From: a virus
Length of the DNA: 53,060 nucleotides
IMG/VR virus record: IMGVR_UViG_3300027554_000056
Span: 1-53,060 of that record
Direction: 5' to 3' (one strand)
A program made the position numbers and the translations under genes. Below are positions 30,625 to 38,357 of this stretch, piece after piece; the stretch's first letter is position 1; each line of letters begins with the position of its first letter. The notes beneath the pieces are model-generated. The model did not search any database. It had not been told where the DNA came from and saw only the letters and a program-made list of their open reading frames with translations.

Positions 30625-31007
30625 TGGGCCCAGTAGCAACGTCATCAATTAACCGCGACGGTGGATACATCGTCAGCGAAGTTACCGAGCATCCGGATCA
30701 CCAATGCCGGGAGCATGTCACTTTGAAAATGGACGCAGTCGATAGCGTTTATTTGCCAGGCACCGTTTTGAAAGATGACGGCACTGGGCTCATGGTCCGT
30801 TGGGATGGTATTGGCGATGTTGCCGGTATCTTGTTTGGTCAGCGCATTGCCGAGACGGCAGATCAGCGCGCCGTTGCTTCGACGTGGGGCATGTCTTACA
30901 AAATCCCATTGCTTGTGTGGGACGCGGCGGTCACCGATGCACAAAAAATTACTGCCATGGCTCAGATGAAAGCCGCTAACCGAATGGTCGGCGTGCCGGC
31001 TCACTAA
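30624..31007 (+). CDS. Head decoration protein, gpD-like (127 aa)
   Basis: Fits the HDPD family: a beta-rich protein that trims on expanded capsids to stabilise them. The pattern RDGGYIVSEVTEHPDHQCRE, then VYLPGTVLKDDGTGLMVRW and ETADQRAVASTWGMSYKIP is characteristic. It lies between the protease and the capsid gene, as gpD does. ATG at 30624 overlaps the previous stop by one base. Confidence 0.85.
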   Translation: MGPVATSSINRDGGYIVSEVTEHPDHQCREHVTLKMDAVDSVYLPGTVLKDDGTGLMVRWDGIGDVAGILFGQRIAETADQRAVASTWGMSYKIPLLVWDAAVTDAQKITAMAQMKAANRMVGVPAH

Positions 31008-31022
31008 AGGAAACTTAAGAGA

Positions 31023-32045
31023 ATGACACCAGAAGAAATCCTAGCGTATTGGATGCTTAAATCGCGTGATCTAATTAAGATCGCAAGTACAGTGCCTTAC
31101 CGGCCCAGTTATTTGCAGTCTTTGAACATCACCACGTTTAAGCCGATCACTACGACTGAAGTGACTGTCCAGGTGCAAGCACCTGGTAAATTGGCTTTGA
31201 TTCAGACTACCGAACGTGGTGGTCCGATTGAGCAAGATACGCCAAAGAGTGGCGATCTACGTGTGTTGCCGACTTTTCGTTTAGCCAAAGGCGCAACTAT
31301 CCGAAGCCACGAGCTGCGTGATGTTGTTATGTTTGGCGAGGGCACTGTTAAAAAGCGTATTGGTGCCGAGCTGGCAGAGCGGTTTGCTGCCATCGATGAA
31401 GACATGACGCTGACTGAAGAGCACATGCTCATGGGTGCGGTGCAGGGAATCATCATGGATGCTGATGGCACCACACCACTTTTAGATTGTTTCACTGAGT
31501 TTGGTGCGCCAGCCCGAGCGACTATAAATCTGGATTGGGCTAACTGGACAATCGGGGATGCTCGAAAGTTCTTTAATAACTTGAAACGCGAAATGACTCG
31601 CGAAATGACTGGTTTGTCCGGCCGCGGCAAAATGATCGCGCTTTGTGGCGATCAAGCATACGACGATCTAGTTACCGCCCCTGCGGTCGAGAAACTCTAT
31701 GCGTCGCACTCTGGTGCTCGGGAACTTGAAAAGATCGGTCAAGCTTATGAAAGCTTCCCGTTTGCCGGTATTGAGTGGCATAACTATCGTGGCACCGATG
31801 ACATGACCACGATTAAAATCCCCGACAATGAAGTTCGGTTCTTCCCTGCAGGCGTTAAGGACTTGTTCCTTGATGTTCGTGCACCGGGTGAGACTATTTC
31901 AGATTTGTCGGTCAAGGGCAAACGTCGTAATCCAGTAATGCTTCGTGATAAAGATCGTGATTTCTGGATGAAGGCGGAGCAGTACACTTACCCGAGTTAC
32001 GTTTGCACGCGTCCTGGTGTGCTTCGTAAAGGAGTATTGGTGTGA
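31023..32045 (+). CDS. Major capsid protein, gpE-like (340 aa)
   Basis: Builds the icosahedral head. Typical Phage_cap_E elements: the N-terminal YRPSYLQSLNITTFKPITTT, the LRVLPTFRLAKGATIRSHEL strand, and a C-terminal region with KTFRGTDDM-like and NPVMLRDKDRDFWMKAEQYT stretches. ATG at 31023 after AGGAAACTTAAGAGA. The protein is of normal length for the family. It overlaps the next gene by four bases (GTGA). Confidence 0.93.
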   Translation: MTPEEILAYWMLKSRDLIKIASTVPYRPSYLQSLNITTFKPITTTEVTVQVQAPGKLALIQTTERGGPIEQDTPKSGDLRVLPTFRLAKGATIRSHELRDVVMFGEGTVKKRIGAELAERFAAIDEDMTLTEEHMLMGAVQGIIMDADGTTPLLDCFTEFGAPARATINLDWANWTIGDARKFFNNLKREMTREMTGLSGRGKMIALCGDQAYDDLVTAPAVEKLYASHSGARELEKIGQAYESFPFAGIEWHNYRGTDDMTTIKIPDNEVRFFPAGVKDLFLDVRAPGETISDLSVKGKRRNPVMLRDKDRDFWMKAEQYTYPSYVCTRPGVLRKGVLV

Positions 32046-32701
32046 TAGTGGGTGTGGCCATGGGTCTTAATTTAAGACCCGGCCGTACCCTAAAGCGCGG
32101 TGCTTACATTGTTGGTGACGGTATCACTGCTGCTGAGGCAAAGACTGTGCTGAGTAATCCGCGATGGGGCCGAAAGATTGAAAAGTCGGAGATTCCCGTG
32201 TTTGGCGGATTGGTTGGAAGTGCAAAAGCACCGGCAAATAAGTTTCCCGATGTCCCTGTAGCTTCCGGTGCTGACGCCGATGCGAAAGCCAAAGCTGATG
32301 CCGATGCGAAAGCTAAAGCTGATGCCGATGCGAAAGCTAAAGCTGACGCCGATGCGAAAGCTAAAGCTGACGCCGATGCGAAAGCTAAAGCTGACGCCGA
32401 TGCGAAAGCCAAAGCTGATGCCGATGCGAAAGCCAAAGCTGATGCCGATGCGAAAGCCAAAGCTGATGCCGATGCTAAGCTCGCTGCACTTCCTGCATTA
32501 AATTCTGATGACGCAACGCTAAAAGCTGGGCTAAGTGTTCTGAACAAAGCGGACATGGATGCTTATTGGGATGCTCAAGACGAAGAAGTCATGGCAGTGT
32601 TCCTGGTCGAACGTGTTGGCCGTGAGCGCAAGCAATGGAACCGCGGAATGATGGGTAACATGATTCAAAACCATCTAGGTATTCCAGAGCCAGTTGTTTA
32701 A
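32042..32701 (+). CDS. FI-like protein with AKADAD tandem repeats (219 aa)
   Basis: GTG start at 32042 with GGAG upstream. The N-terminal 75 residues form a folded part (AYIVGDGITAAEAKTVLSNP), then eight full copies of an 8-residue unit DADAKAKA (about 78-141), then a C-terminal part with LKAGLSVLNKADMDAYWDA. The position after the capsid gene is that of lambda FI, which has a role in packaging. The repeat is acidic-basic and Ala-rich, probably a rigid or extended helix. Assigning FI is by position only. Confidence 0.6.
   Translation: MIVGVAMGLNLRPGRTLKRGAYIVGDGITAAEAKTVLSNPRWGRKIEKSEIPVFGGLVGSAKAPANKFPDVPVASGADADAKAKADADAKAKADADAKAKADADAKAKADADAKAKADADAKAKADADAKAKADADAKAKADADAKLAALPALNSDDATLKAGLSVLNKADMDAYWDAQDEEVMAVFLVERVGRERKQWNRGMMGNMIQNHLGIPEPVV
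32062..32080. repeat. Perfect inverted repeat at the start of the FI-like gene
   Basis: GGGTCTTAA and TTAAGACCC flank a single T. It lies at the fourth to tenth codons and could form an RNA hairpin near the start or act as a protein site. Function unknown. Confidence 0.6.
32273..32479 (+). repeat. Tandem 24-base coding repeat
   Basis: Eight full 24-base units start every 24 bases from 32273 to 32441, with a partial ninth. Units differ at only two positions, both synonymous C/T changes (GAC/GAT and GCC/GCT), so they are recent copies under strong protein-level constraint or recent expansion. They encode the 8-residue DADAKAKA unit. Confidence 0.9.
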
Positions 32702-33210
32702 TGTCTATCGGTAGCCGTCGCGGCTTTATTCGTTTAGCCGCGGCGGTCAACCGACAGTTATCTAATTGTGAGGTAGAGATTTCAAAGTCAATTGGATGGG
32801 CTTCGAATATCTACACACCAACCGCAACCCCGCTTGTATTGGACGATGCTGCAAATGTTCAGGTTAGCGGTATTTATTCTGATTATCACGCTGAATCATT
32901 GAACACGGATGGCCATACTCTATCGGTTTCTATTCCAGCGCTGGTGTCAACGAACAAAACACAATTCGACCTTCGCATATTGCACGGTCATCGATTCGCA
33001 ATAAAGATGCTCGAATATCCAACGCACCCAAGAATGATTTGCAAAGTGAGGCAGTCAGAGCCGGACGGTACGCACAGAATTCTGCATTACCTGCATATGC
33101 TTGGACCAGAATGCAACGATGCATCCGGAGTGCCTAAGGGTTACCCGTACACCTTCCCGTTTGTGTTTGGCGCTATGTCATTCAATCGGTGTGCAAAGCT
33201 TGAAATCTGA
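32701..33210 (+). CDS. Head-tail connector region protein (169 aa)
   Basis: ATG at 32701 overlaps the previous TAA by one base. A basic start (GSRRGFIRLAAAVNRQL) precedes a beta-rich protein (VQVSGIYSDYHAESLNTDGHTL, then RFAIKMLEYPTHPRMICKV) that ends with a PYTFPFVFG motif. The place between capsid and Z-like genes is where FII-type connectors lie. I do not recognise the family itself, so this is a positional assignment. Confidence 0.6.
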   Translation: MSIGSRRGFIRLAAAVNRQLSNCEVEISKSIGWASNIYTPTATPLVLDDAANVQVSGIYSDYHAESLNTDGHTLSVSIPALVSTNKTQFDLRILHGHRFAIKMLEYPTHPRMICKVRQSEPDGTHRILHYLHMLGPECNDASGVPKGYPYTFPFVFGAMSFNRCAKLEI

Positions 33211-33213
33211 CTA

Positions 33214-33780
33214 ATGCAGCTATCTGTCAATGGTTCATTGAAGGCCATTAAGGCTGATATGCGCAAGGTCAAGAAAATACAGGAACGCGTGGCTGTCAGC
33301 GCTGCCAATAAGACCTCCCGAAAAATCTACACGCAAACCATTCGCGAGCTATCCAAGGAAACGGGTATTAAGGCGATTGTACTGCGCGGTAGAAAGGGTA
33401 AAGGCGGTCGAGTTAAGCACTACAAGTACGCAAAGACTAAAGGCCGCGCACGCGTCTGGGTTGGCCTGAGCAAAATTCCGCTATCAAAAGTATTCACTGG
33501 CAAACGCACATCTACCGGTGTTAAGAAGTTCAGCAAGTACACGTCGGGCTCGATGCAAGGCCGAACTGCTGCCGACGTTTTCGGCGCAAACATGAAAGCT
33601 GGGCACTTTGGATTCTATGTTCGCAAGCCTGGTTCGAAACGATTGCCGATTCAAGAAGTGTCCCTTGATATTAAGTCAGTTGGAACGAGAATCGTGCACC
33701 TGCACGGACGTCGACTTGGAAAGATCGAGTTTGAGAAAGAATTCCAGCGCGACATGAAAAGGAGACTGGCGAAGCGATGA
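33214..33780 (+). CDS. Minor tail protein Z-like (188 aa)
   Basis: Strongly basic protein with the Minor_tail_Z pattern: LKAIKADMRKVKKIQERVAVSAANKTSRKIYTQTIRELSKETGI, then RARVWVGLSKIPLSKVF and GHFGFYVRKPGSKRLPIQEVSLDI. In lambda Z is needed for correct joining of DNA with the tail top. ATG at 33214. It overlaps the U-like gene by four bases. Confidence 0.8.
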   Translation: MQLSVNGSLKAIKADMRKVKKIQERVAVSAANKTSRKIYTQTIRELSKETGIKAIVLRGRKGKGGRVKHYKYAKTKGRARVWVGLSKIPLSKVFTGKRTSTGVKKFSKYTSGSMQGRTAADVFGANMKAGHFGFYVRKPGSKRLPIQEVSLDIKSVGTRIVHLHGRRLGKIEFEKEFQRDMKRRLAKR

Positions 33781-34256
33781 CCAAACATGTACGTGAGCAG
33801 GTTCTTGAATATGTCAAAGATCTGCTAATTGAAAAAACAAAAATACTGAATTGCCAAGTTCATCGAATTGGTCCAGGTCAAGCACATCAGCCTGAGCATA
33901 TCGAAGTCTACATCGATGGCGAGACGACAGGTGGTTCAAATTCAGATGATGAGATTGAGGACATGCTTGGTACGTCTGTTCGAGTAGCAGCGTTAGGTGT
34001 TCGCATTACGGTCAAGGCTGGTTATGACGAGCACCCTGATACAAGAGCAAATGAAATACTGGCATTGGTTGAAGCAGCGTTGTTTGGCCCTGATAAAAAC
34101 GGCGATCACACAATAAACGACGCCTACGTCAGCATCCAATGGGCTGGCGTTGTAAATGATTATGAAGACGAACTAGAAAACGAAATGACACAGCTTGAGG
34201 TGGCATATCAAACCAGTTACCGAACCCCTGTTGGCGATTCGCTGACCCTTATCTAA
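33777..34256 (+). CDS. Tail terminator, U-like (159 aa)
   Basis: ATG at 33777 in ATGA overlap with the Z-like gene. Size and pattern fit a tail-terminator protein: N-terminal helix (VREQVLEYVKDLLIEKTKI), then VRVAALGVRITVKAGYDEHPDTRANEILALVEAAL and a VAYQTSYRTPVGDSLT end typical for this group. It would cap the tail tube at the right length and join it to the head. Confidence 0.75.
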   Translation: MTKHVREQVLEYVKDLLIEKTKILNCQVHRIGPGQAHQPEHIEVYIDGETTGGSNSDDEIEDMLGTSVRVAALGVRITVKAGYDEHPDTRANEILALVEAALFGPDKNGDHTINDAYVSIQWAGVVNDYEDELENEMTQLEVAYQTSYRTPVGDSLTLI

Positions 34257-34273
34257 CCGGAGCAATCCAAAAA

Positions 34274-34495
34274 ATGAATATCGACTCTGTTCTGAAAATG
34301 GACAGCGGCACGGTTGTGTGCGTGGAAAATGGCGCAACCATCACCGTTAAAACAACAGGCGAGGTCAAGACCTTTAAACCATCGTTTCCAAAAAAATCGT
34401 CTGCACTGAGCGCTGAAACTTTCGGCGATCTGTACAAGCACAAACATTTTGAAGAGCCTGCTGCAAAAGCACCGGCCAAAGCAGGGGATAAGTAA
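34274..34495 (+). CDS. Small tail-region protein (73 aa)
   Basis: ATG at 34274 after CGGAGC. It has a beta-like core (SGTVVCVENGATITVKTTG) and a Lys/Ala-rich tail (EEPAAKAPAKAGDK). It lies between the terminator and tail-tube genes and overlaps the next start by one base. Function unknown; possibly a small virion or assembly protein. Confidence 0.55.
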   Translation: MNIDSVLKMDSGTVVCVENGATITVKTTGEVKTFKPSFPKKSSALSAETFGDLYKHKHFEEPAAKAPAKAGDK

Positions 34496-34902
34496 TGCCA
34501 CTATCGACCAAAACAGCCCGTCTGACTATCGGCGGTGTCCGCATCATGGAAGTCATAGATGTAACTCCATCTCAATCGGTTGAGGAGGAAGATACGAGTG
34601 TTATAGATCGCGCTGAATCCGCCTATGCACCGCGTATAGAGATTGAGCCCGGCACACCGGAGCTCGCTGCAAATCTCTACGTTGATCTGACAGACCCAGG
34701 GCAATCTGCACTGAGCTTGGGGGCGGCTGGTATTGAAGCGGTGCTCACACCTGCAGGCACCGCCTCTGGAATGCTCCGTCAGACTTATAGCGATTGCATT
34801 GTTACTGAATATCCACTGCAGACAATTGCATACAAGGGCAAGCTCAAGCGAACTCTGAAGCTCAAGGCAAACGGCGGCATGATTGAGGACACCATTCCGT
34901 AG
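34495..34902 (+). CDS. Major tail (tube) protein candidate (135 aa)
   Basis: ATG at 34495. Beta-rich protein with STKTARLTIGGVRIMEVIDV, then IEIEPGTPELAANLYVDLTD and a strand-rich LQTIAYKGKLKRTLKL end. Position directly before the G-like chaperone gene is that of the tail-tube gene V in lambda. It overlaps the chaperone start (GTG) by one base. Identification is mostly by position and fold look. Confidence 0.65.
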   Translation: MPLSTKTARLTIGGVRIMEVIDVTPSQSVEEEDTSVIDRAESAYAPRIEIEPGTPELAANLYVDLTDPGQSALSLGAAGIEAVLTPAGTASGMLRQTYSDCIVTEYPLQTIAYKGKLKRTLKLKANGGMIEDTIP

Positions 34903-35651
34903 TGTTCAACATTAATGACGCAAAAAAACGCATCGCCGAGCTTGGCGTACTCCAAGGGCCGATCATCGTTGCCGATTGTGGTGATGATGGTTTGGCTGGT
35001 GAGGTTTACTATCACCAGCTGACTGTTGGGGTGGATCGAAAGATACGGGCACTGCAGCGCACGCATCCGGACACCTGTAATTATCGCGAGCTATTGCTTC
35101 GCTCGCTTGATAAAGAAGGCGATCGCATTTGGGAAGATGAAGAGATCACTGAAATTTTAAACGGTGGAATCGACCCTATTGACGTGGCTTTTATCGTTGG
35201 CTCCATGTATGCCGGTGATAAAGCGAAAAAAATAGATTTGAAATCAGGGCCGTTCAACAAGGCATCTGCCCGGAAATTGTTCGAAGACAATGATTGTCTC
35301 TATGGTCCGGTTAATGTGCCAGGCATTGGTCCTGAAGATGGTCCGTTAGAGATTTACTACAGGCCAAACAACGGACTGAAAGATGCGGCAATTTCTGTAT
35401 TAAAAATCAAAAACCCCGACGACTGGGATATTCGATTACTGATTCAGCGTGCAAGAACAAAGGATGACAAACCTATGTTCAAGACTCAGCACCTGCCTAC
35501 GCTTGCATCGGCGCTTAAGCAGGAAGAACTAACCCGTGTGACCGCGCAAATGATGCACCCAAGGTTCATGCCCGAACAAGTTCGAATAGAGCTAGCGGTC
35601 GCGCAGGAGGCAAATCAAGAGCTGCACGTGGACGACCTAAAAAACTCATAG
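34902..35651 (+). CDS. Tail assembly chaperone, G-like (249 aa)
   Basis: GTG start at 34902. It lies between the tail-tube and tape-measure genes, the place of lambda gene G. The sequence is mostly helical and acidic, with the end QVRIELAVAQEANQELHVDD. Near the stop a perfect -1 slippery heptamer (A AAA AAC, 35639-35645) allows a longer product. Such chaperones bind the tape measure protein and recruit tube subunits; they are not in the finished virion. Confidence 0.8.
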   Translation: MFNINDAKKRIAELGVLQGPIIVADCGDDGLAGEVYYHQLTVGVDRKIRALQRTHPDTCNYRELLLRSLDKEGDRIWEDEEITEILNGGIDPIDVAFIVGSMYAGDKAKKIDLKSGPFNKASARKLFEDNDCLYGPVNVPGIGPEDGPLEIYYRPNNGLKDAAISVLKIKNPDDWDIRLLIQRARTKDDKPMFKTQHLPTLASALKQEELTRVTAQMMHPRFMPEQVRIELAVAQEANQELHVDDLKNS

Positions 35652-35803
35652 AGGCAGATGGTGAACTTAGATACTTATTGCGCCGTGCTGAAAAAGCCGG
35701 TCGCAACTTGTCATCTGCCACAAATGAGTTTGATTTACCAAGGCTTGAGTTTCTACTCAAAATCGCATACGCAAATTTTCAAACAGAACAGGGAAACAAT
35801 TAA
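34902..35803 (+). CDS. Frameshifted tail assembly chaperone, GT-like (300 aa)
   Basis: Ribosomes slipping back one base at A AAA AAC (35639-35645) leave the G frame after Asn248 and continue in the -1 frame from 35645 to the TAA at 35801-35803. This adds 52 residues (LIEADGELRYLLRRAEKAGR and on). The extension is open until four bases before the tape-measure start and fills a gap that would otherwise be non-coding. The same device makes gpGT in lambda. Confidence 0.82.
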
Positions 35804-35807
35804 CTAA

Positions 35808-37877
35808 ATGGCTAGAGCGAGCGCAGTCTATGACATGGTCCTATCGGACAAGTCAGAAACCGGCCGCACGTCGTTCTTAGGCAGTATTGATCGAATAGAT
35901 AAGCGCACAGCTGCATTGGCGGTAGGTGGCTTTGCAGCATTGGCGACAGCAGGTGTGGGTGCTTTCACAGCGATTCTAGCCACGCAAGGCCCTGTGATTG
36001 ATGAGATCGGCAAGATGTCCGAGGTGTTGGGCATAAGCGTCACCTCCTTACAAGCAATGAAGGATGCTGGAGAGAGGGCTGATGTACCGCTTGGTTTGAT
36101 AGAAAAATCATTAAAAAAGATGACGGCTGCTGTGTCGGATGCCAATAATGGTACCGGTGCTGCTGTCAAGTCACTTGCAGAGCTTGGCATTGGTGTTGAG
36201 GAGCTCAATAAGCTTGCACCTGATGAGCAATTTAAAAGAATTAGTGATGCGCTCGCTGACGTTGGCAACCGCAATGATCAGCTGAGACTGTCAGAGGATT
36301 TCTTTGGCAGTCGCGGCACGAACTTGCTTCGATTAACCAGCTCAGCAATAAATGATGCTGAAAAGGAAATGCGAGATCTTGGCATAGCGTTGACTGAGAT
36401 CGATGTCGAGAACGTTGAGCAGATGAACGATGCTATTCAGCGAGTGCAAAGAAACGCCACAGGTGCACAGCAAGTGTTTCTAGCGGAGATGGCTCCGGCT
36501 ATCAGGTCTGTATTGGATGAAGTTTTTGCCGTCGATGAAGCGATCGGTAATGTACGCGGTACTTCCAATGGATTGGCAGACGGATTGATCGAGGTAATTG
36601 GCTTTATTGGCGACGTTTTCCAAGGACTGGATAATTCCTTTGATTTTGTCAACTTGTTATTTGCGAAGGCGGGCGCGATTGATGCGAAAATATTTGATTT
36701 TTTCAAAGGCACAGAAGATTCGGCTGCGGAAGTGGTTAGAGCCGCCCAGGCTGCGCAACAACTAGATGACAATCTCGCGGGCCAGGTCAATGAAGCGGCA
36801 TTCAGTGAGCAATTGAAAGCCCGCCGCCAACTCTATGAAGAGGAGGCTGCTGCGAACGCCAAAGCGATCGAAGAGGGTCGTGCGGCGCGTGATGCTAGAG
36901 CAGGGAGCGATACATCTGGCGGCACATCATCTTTGACAGATCAGAGTGAGGCTAGGGCCGCAGAAGCTGCTGCTAGGGCTGAAGAAAGAGCGCAGAAGGC
37001 AGCCGCTACTAAAGCAAAGCGAGATGAAGCACAAGCCGAGCGTGATCGAGAGCAGGAAATTGCTCGCGTTACACGACTTGCTGAACAGGAAAAACGCGAA
37101 CTTGAAGCAGCGGAAAGAGCTGAGGAACGAGAAAAGCAGATACAAGAATCCAAGCTTGAGCGCATCCGTGAAGCTGGACTGTCCGAAGATCAAATATTGT
37201 TGGAACGCCAACAAGCAACAAACGAGTTTTTAGATTCGATAGCAGCTAATGATGTCTCTCGCACTGCTGAAATTAATGCTATCAAGAAAGCCTCAAACGA
37301 GGATTACTACGACAAACAATTAGCGCTCATAGAGCGCAGCCATGCGGAAGCAAACCGTCTCGAAGCTGCTCAACTCAAGGCCGGAAAGTCATACGTTGAA
37401 GAGGGCATAGCGTACTTTGCTGAGCAATCACAAGCAGCCGACGCAATACACAAAGGCCTTGTGGCTGTTCGCATGGTCCGAGAAGGTAAAGAGGCGGTCA
37501 TTGGTGCGTACAAATGGGGCAACAGTATCGGCGGGCCTGGCTTTGGTGCTGTCGCCGCGGGCGTTGCGATCGCTTACACAGGTGCACTGATCAACGAAGC
37601 GGTTGGCGGTGGTAGCGGAACTAGCTCACCACCTTCAGGGGTCGCTGAAACTGCAACTGATTCAGAAACAGCCGCAACCACAGCCGCGACCACAGAAGAG
37701 CAGCAGAACACCACTTCAGTCATATACAACGCCTACTTCAGAACAAGTGATACAGAAAATCGAGAATCGCGGGCAGCAGCTGAGTTGCAGGCTGACATCG
37801 ATGCTAAGCGTGTTGACTTTGGTCCTAACGTGCAAGTTACCACCAATATCTTGGACTATGAGGACTTCAGAACATGA
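35808..37877 (+). CDS. Tail tape measure protein (689 aa)
   Basis: Sets tail length and later helps DNA entry. The N-terminal helix-rich part (SVTSLQAMKDAGERADVPLG, then KMTAAVSDANNGTGAAVKSL and FFGSRGTNLLRL) is characteristic of tape measures. A long charged coiled coil at about 400-470 follows, and a Gly/Ala-rich hydrophobic segment near 570-600 (SIGGPGFGAVAAGVAIAYTG) ends it. At roughly 1.5 angstrom per residue the tail would be near 100 nm. ATG at 35808. Confidence 0.92.
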   Translation: MARASAVYDMVLSDKSETGRTSFLGSIDRIDKRTAALAVGGFAALATAGVGAFTAILATQGPVIDEIGKMSEVLGISVTSLQAMKDAGERADVPLGLIEKSLKKMTAAVSDANNGTGAAVKSLAELGIGVEELNKLAPDEQFKRISDALADVGNRNDQLRLSEDFFGSRGTNLLRLTSSAINDAEKEMRDLGIALTEIDVENVEQMNDAIQRVQRNATGAQQVFLAEMAPAIRSVLDEVFAVDEAIGNVRGTSNGLADGLIEVIGFIGDVFQGLDNSFDFVNLLFAKAGAIDAKIFDFFKGTEDSAAEVVRAAQAAQQLDDNLAGQVNEAAFSEQLKARRQLYEEEAAANAKAIEEGRAARDARAGSDTSGGTSSLTDQSEARAAEAAARAEERAQKAAATKAKRDEAQAERDREQEIARVTRLAEQEKRELEAAERAEEREKQIQESKLERIREAGLSEDQILLERQQATNEFLDSIAANDVSRTAEINAIKKASNEDYYDKQLALIERSHAEANRLEAAQLKAGKSYVEEGIAYFAEQSQAADAIHKGLVAVRMVREGKEAVIGAYKWGNSIGGPGFGAVAAGVAIAYTGALINEAVGGGSGTSSPPSGVAETATDSETAATTAATTEEQQNTTSVIYNAYFRTSDTENRESRAAAELQADIDAKRVDFGPNVQVTTNILDYEDFRT

Positions 37878-38317
37878 CCCTCAATCCATTTTATATTCAC
37901 TACGAGGTATCGAAGTCGCCGATAGCCGATGAGAGGATTGGTGGTGGTGCGATTCTCGTTGCAGAAGCCCGAAATATGAACCCACCGGTCGATAAGTACA
38001 ATCGATCTGATGCCCGATATGAGGGTGGTTTTGAATCAACCTTACTGGAGCAATGGGAAGAGATCAGTATCACGGTGATTAATATTCTCCATGGCCATCG
38101 TGATGAGATCAGCGATCTGAATCTGTCAAAGCACTTGGACTTTAAAGAGTTTTTCCAGTCTATGGCTGGTGGGCGGGTGGCTTTGCTCGTTGCAACCAAT
38201 ATCGGCGGCATCGATGACGTTAAGAACGTCAAGTTAATTAATCCATCATCTGAGCTAATTCGAAAAGGCCAGCGGCAAAAATTCTCTACAACATTCAATT
38301 TAAGGGTGGTCGACTAG
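37874..38317 (+). CDS. Minor tail protein (147 aa)
   Basis: ATG at 37874 overlaps the tape-measure stop. A mixed protein with IHYEVSKSPIADERIGGGAI, then NRSDARYEGGFESTLLEQWEEISITVINILHG, and a C-terminal FSTTFNLRVVD. The place between tape measure and the tail-tip genes is where distal tail proteins lie. The family is not recognised. Confidence 0.6.
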   Translation: MTLNPFYIHYEVSKSPIADERIGGGAILVAEARNMNPPVDKYNRSDARYEGGFESTLLEQWEEISITVINILHGHRDEISDLNLSKHLDFKEFFQSMAGGRVALLVATNIGGIDDVKNVKLINPSSELIRKGQRQKFSTTFNLRVVD

Positions 38318-38357
38318 ATGCAAAATTTACTGATGAATTTGTGCATAGGGTGTACAC

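Noticed and set aside
32273-32479. CRISPR-like array
   Set aside because: Direct 24-base tandem units without spacers, in frame inside a gene.
32104-32556. Minus-strand ORF of 150 aa made of AFASASAL repeats
   Set aside because: It is the mirror of the 24-base coding repeat.
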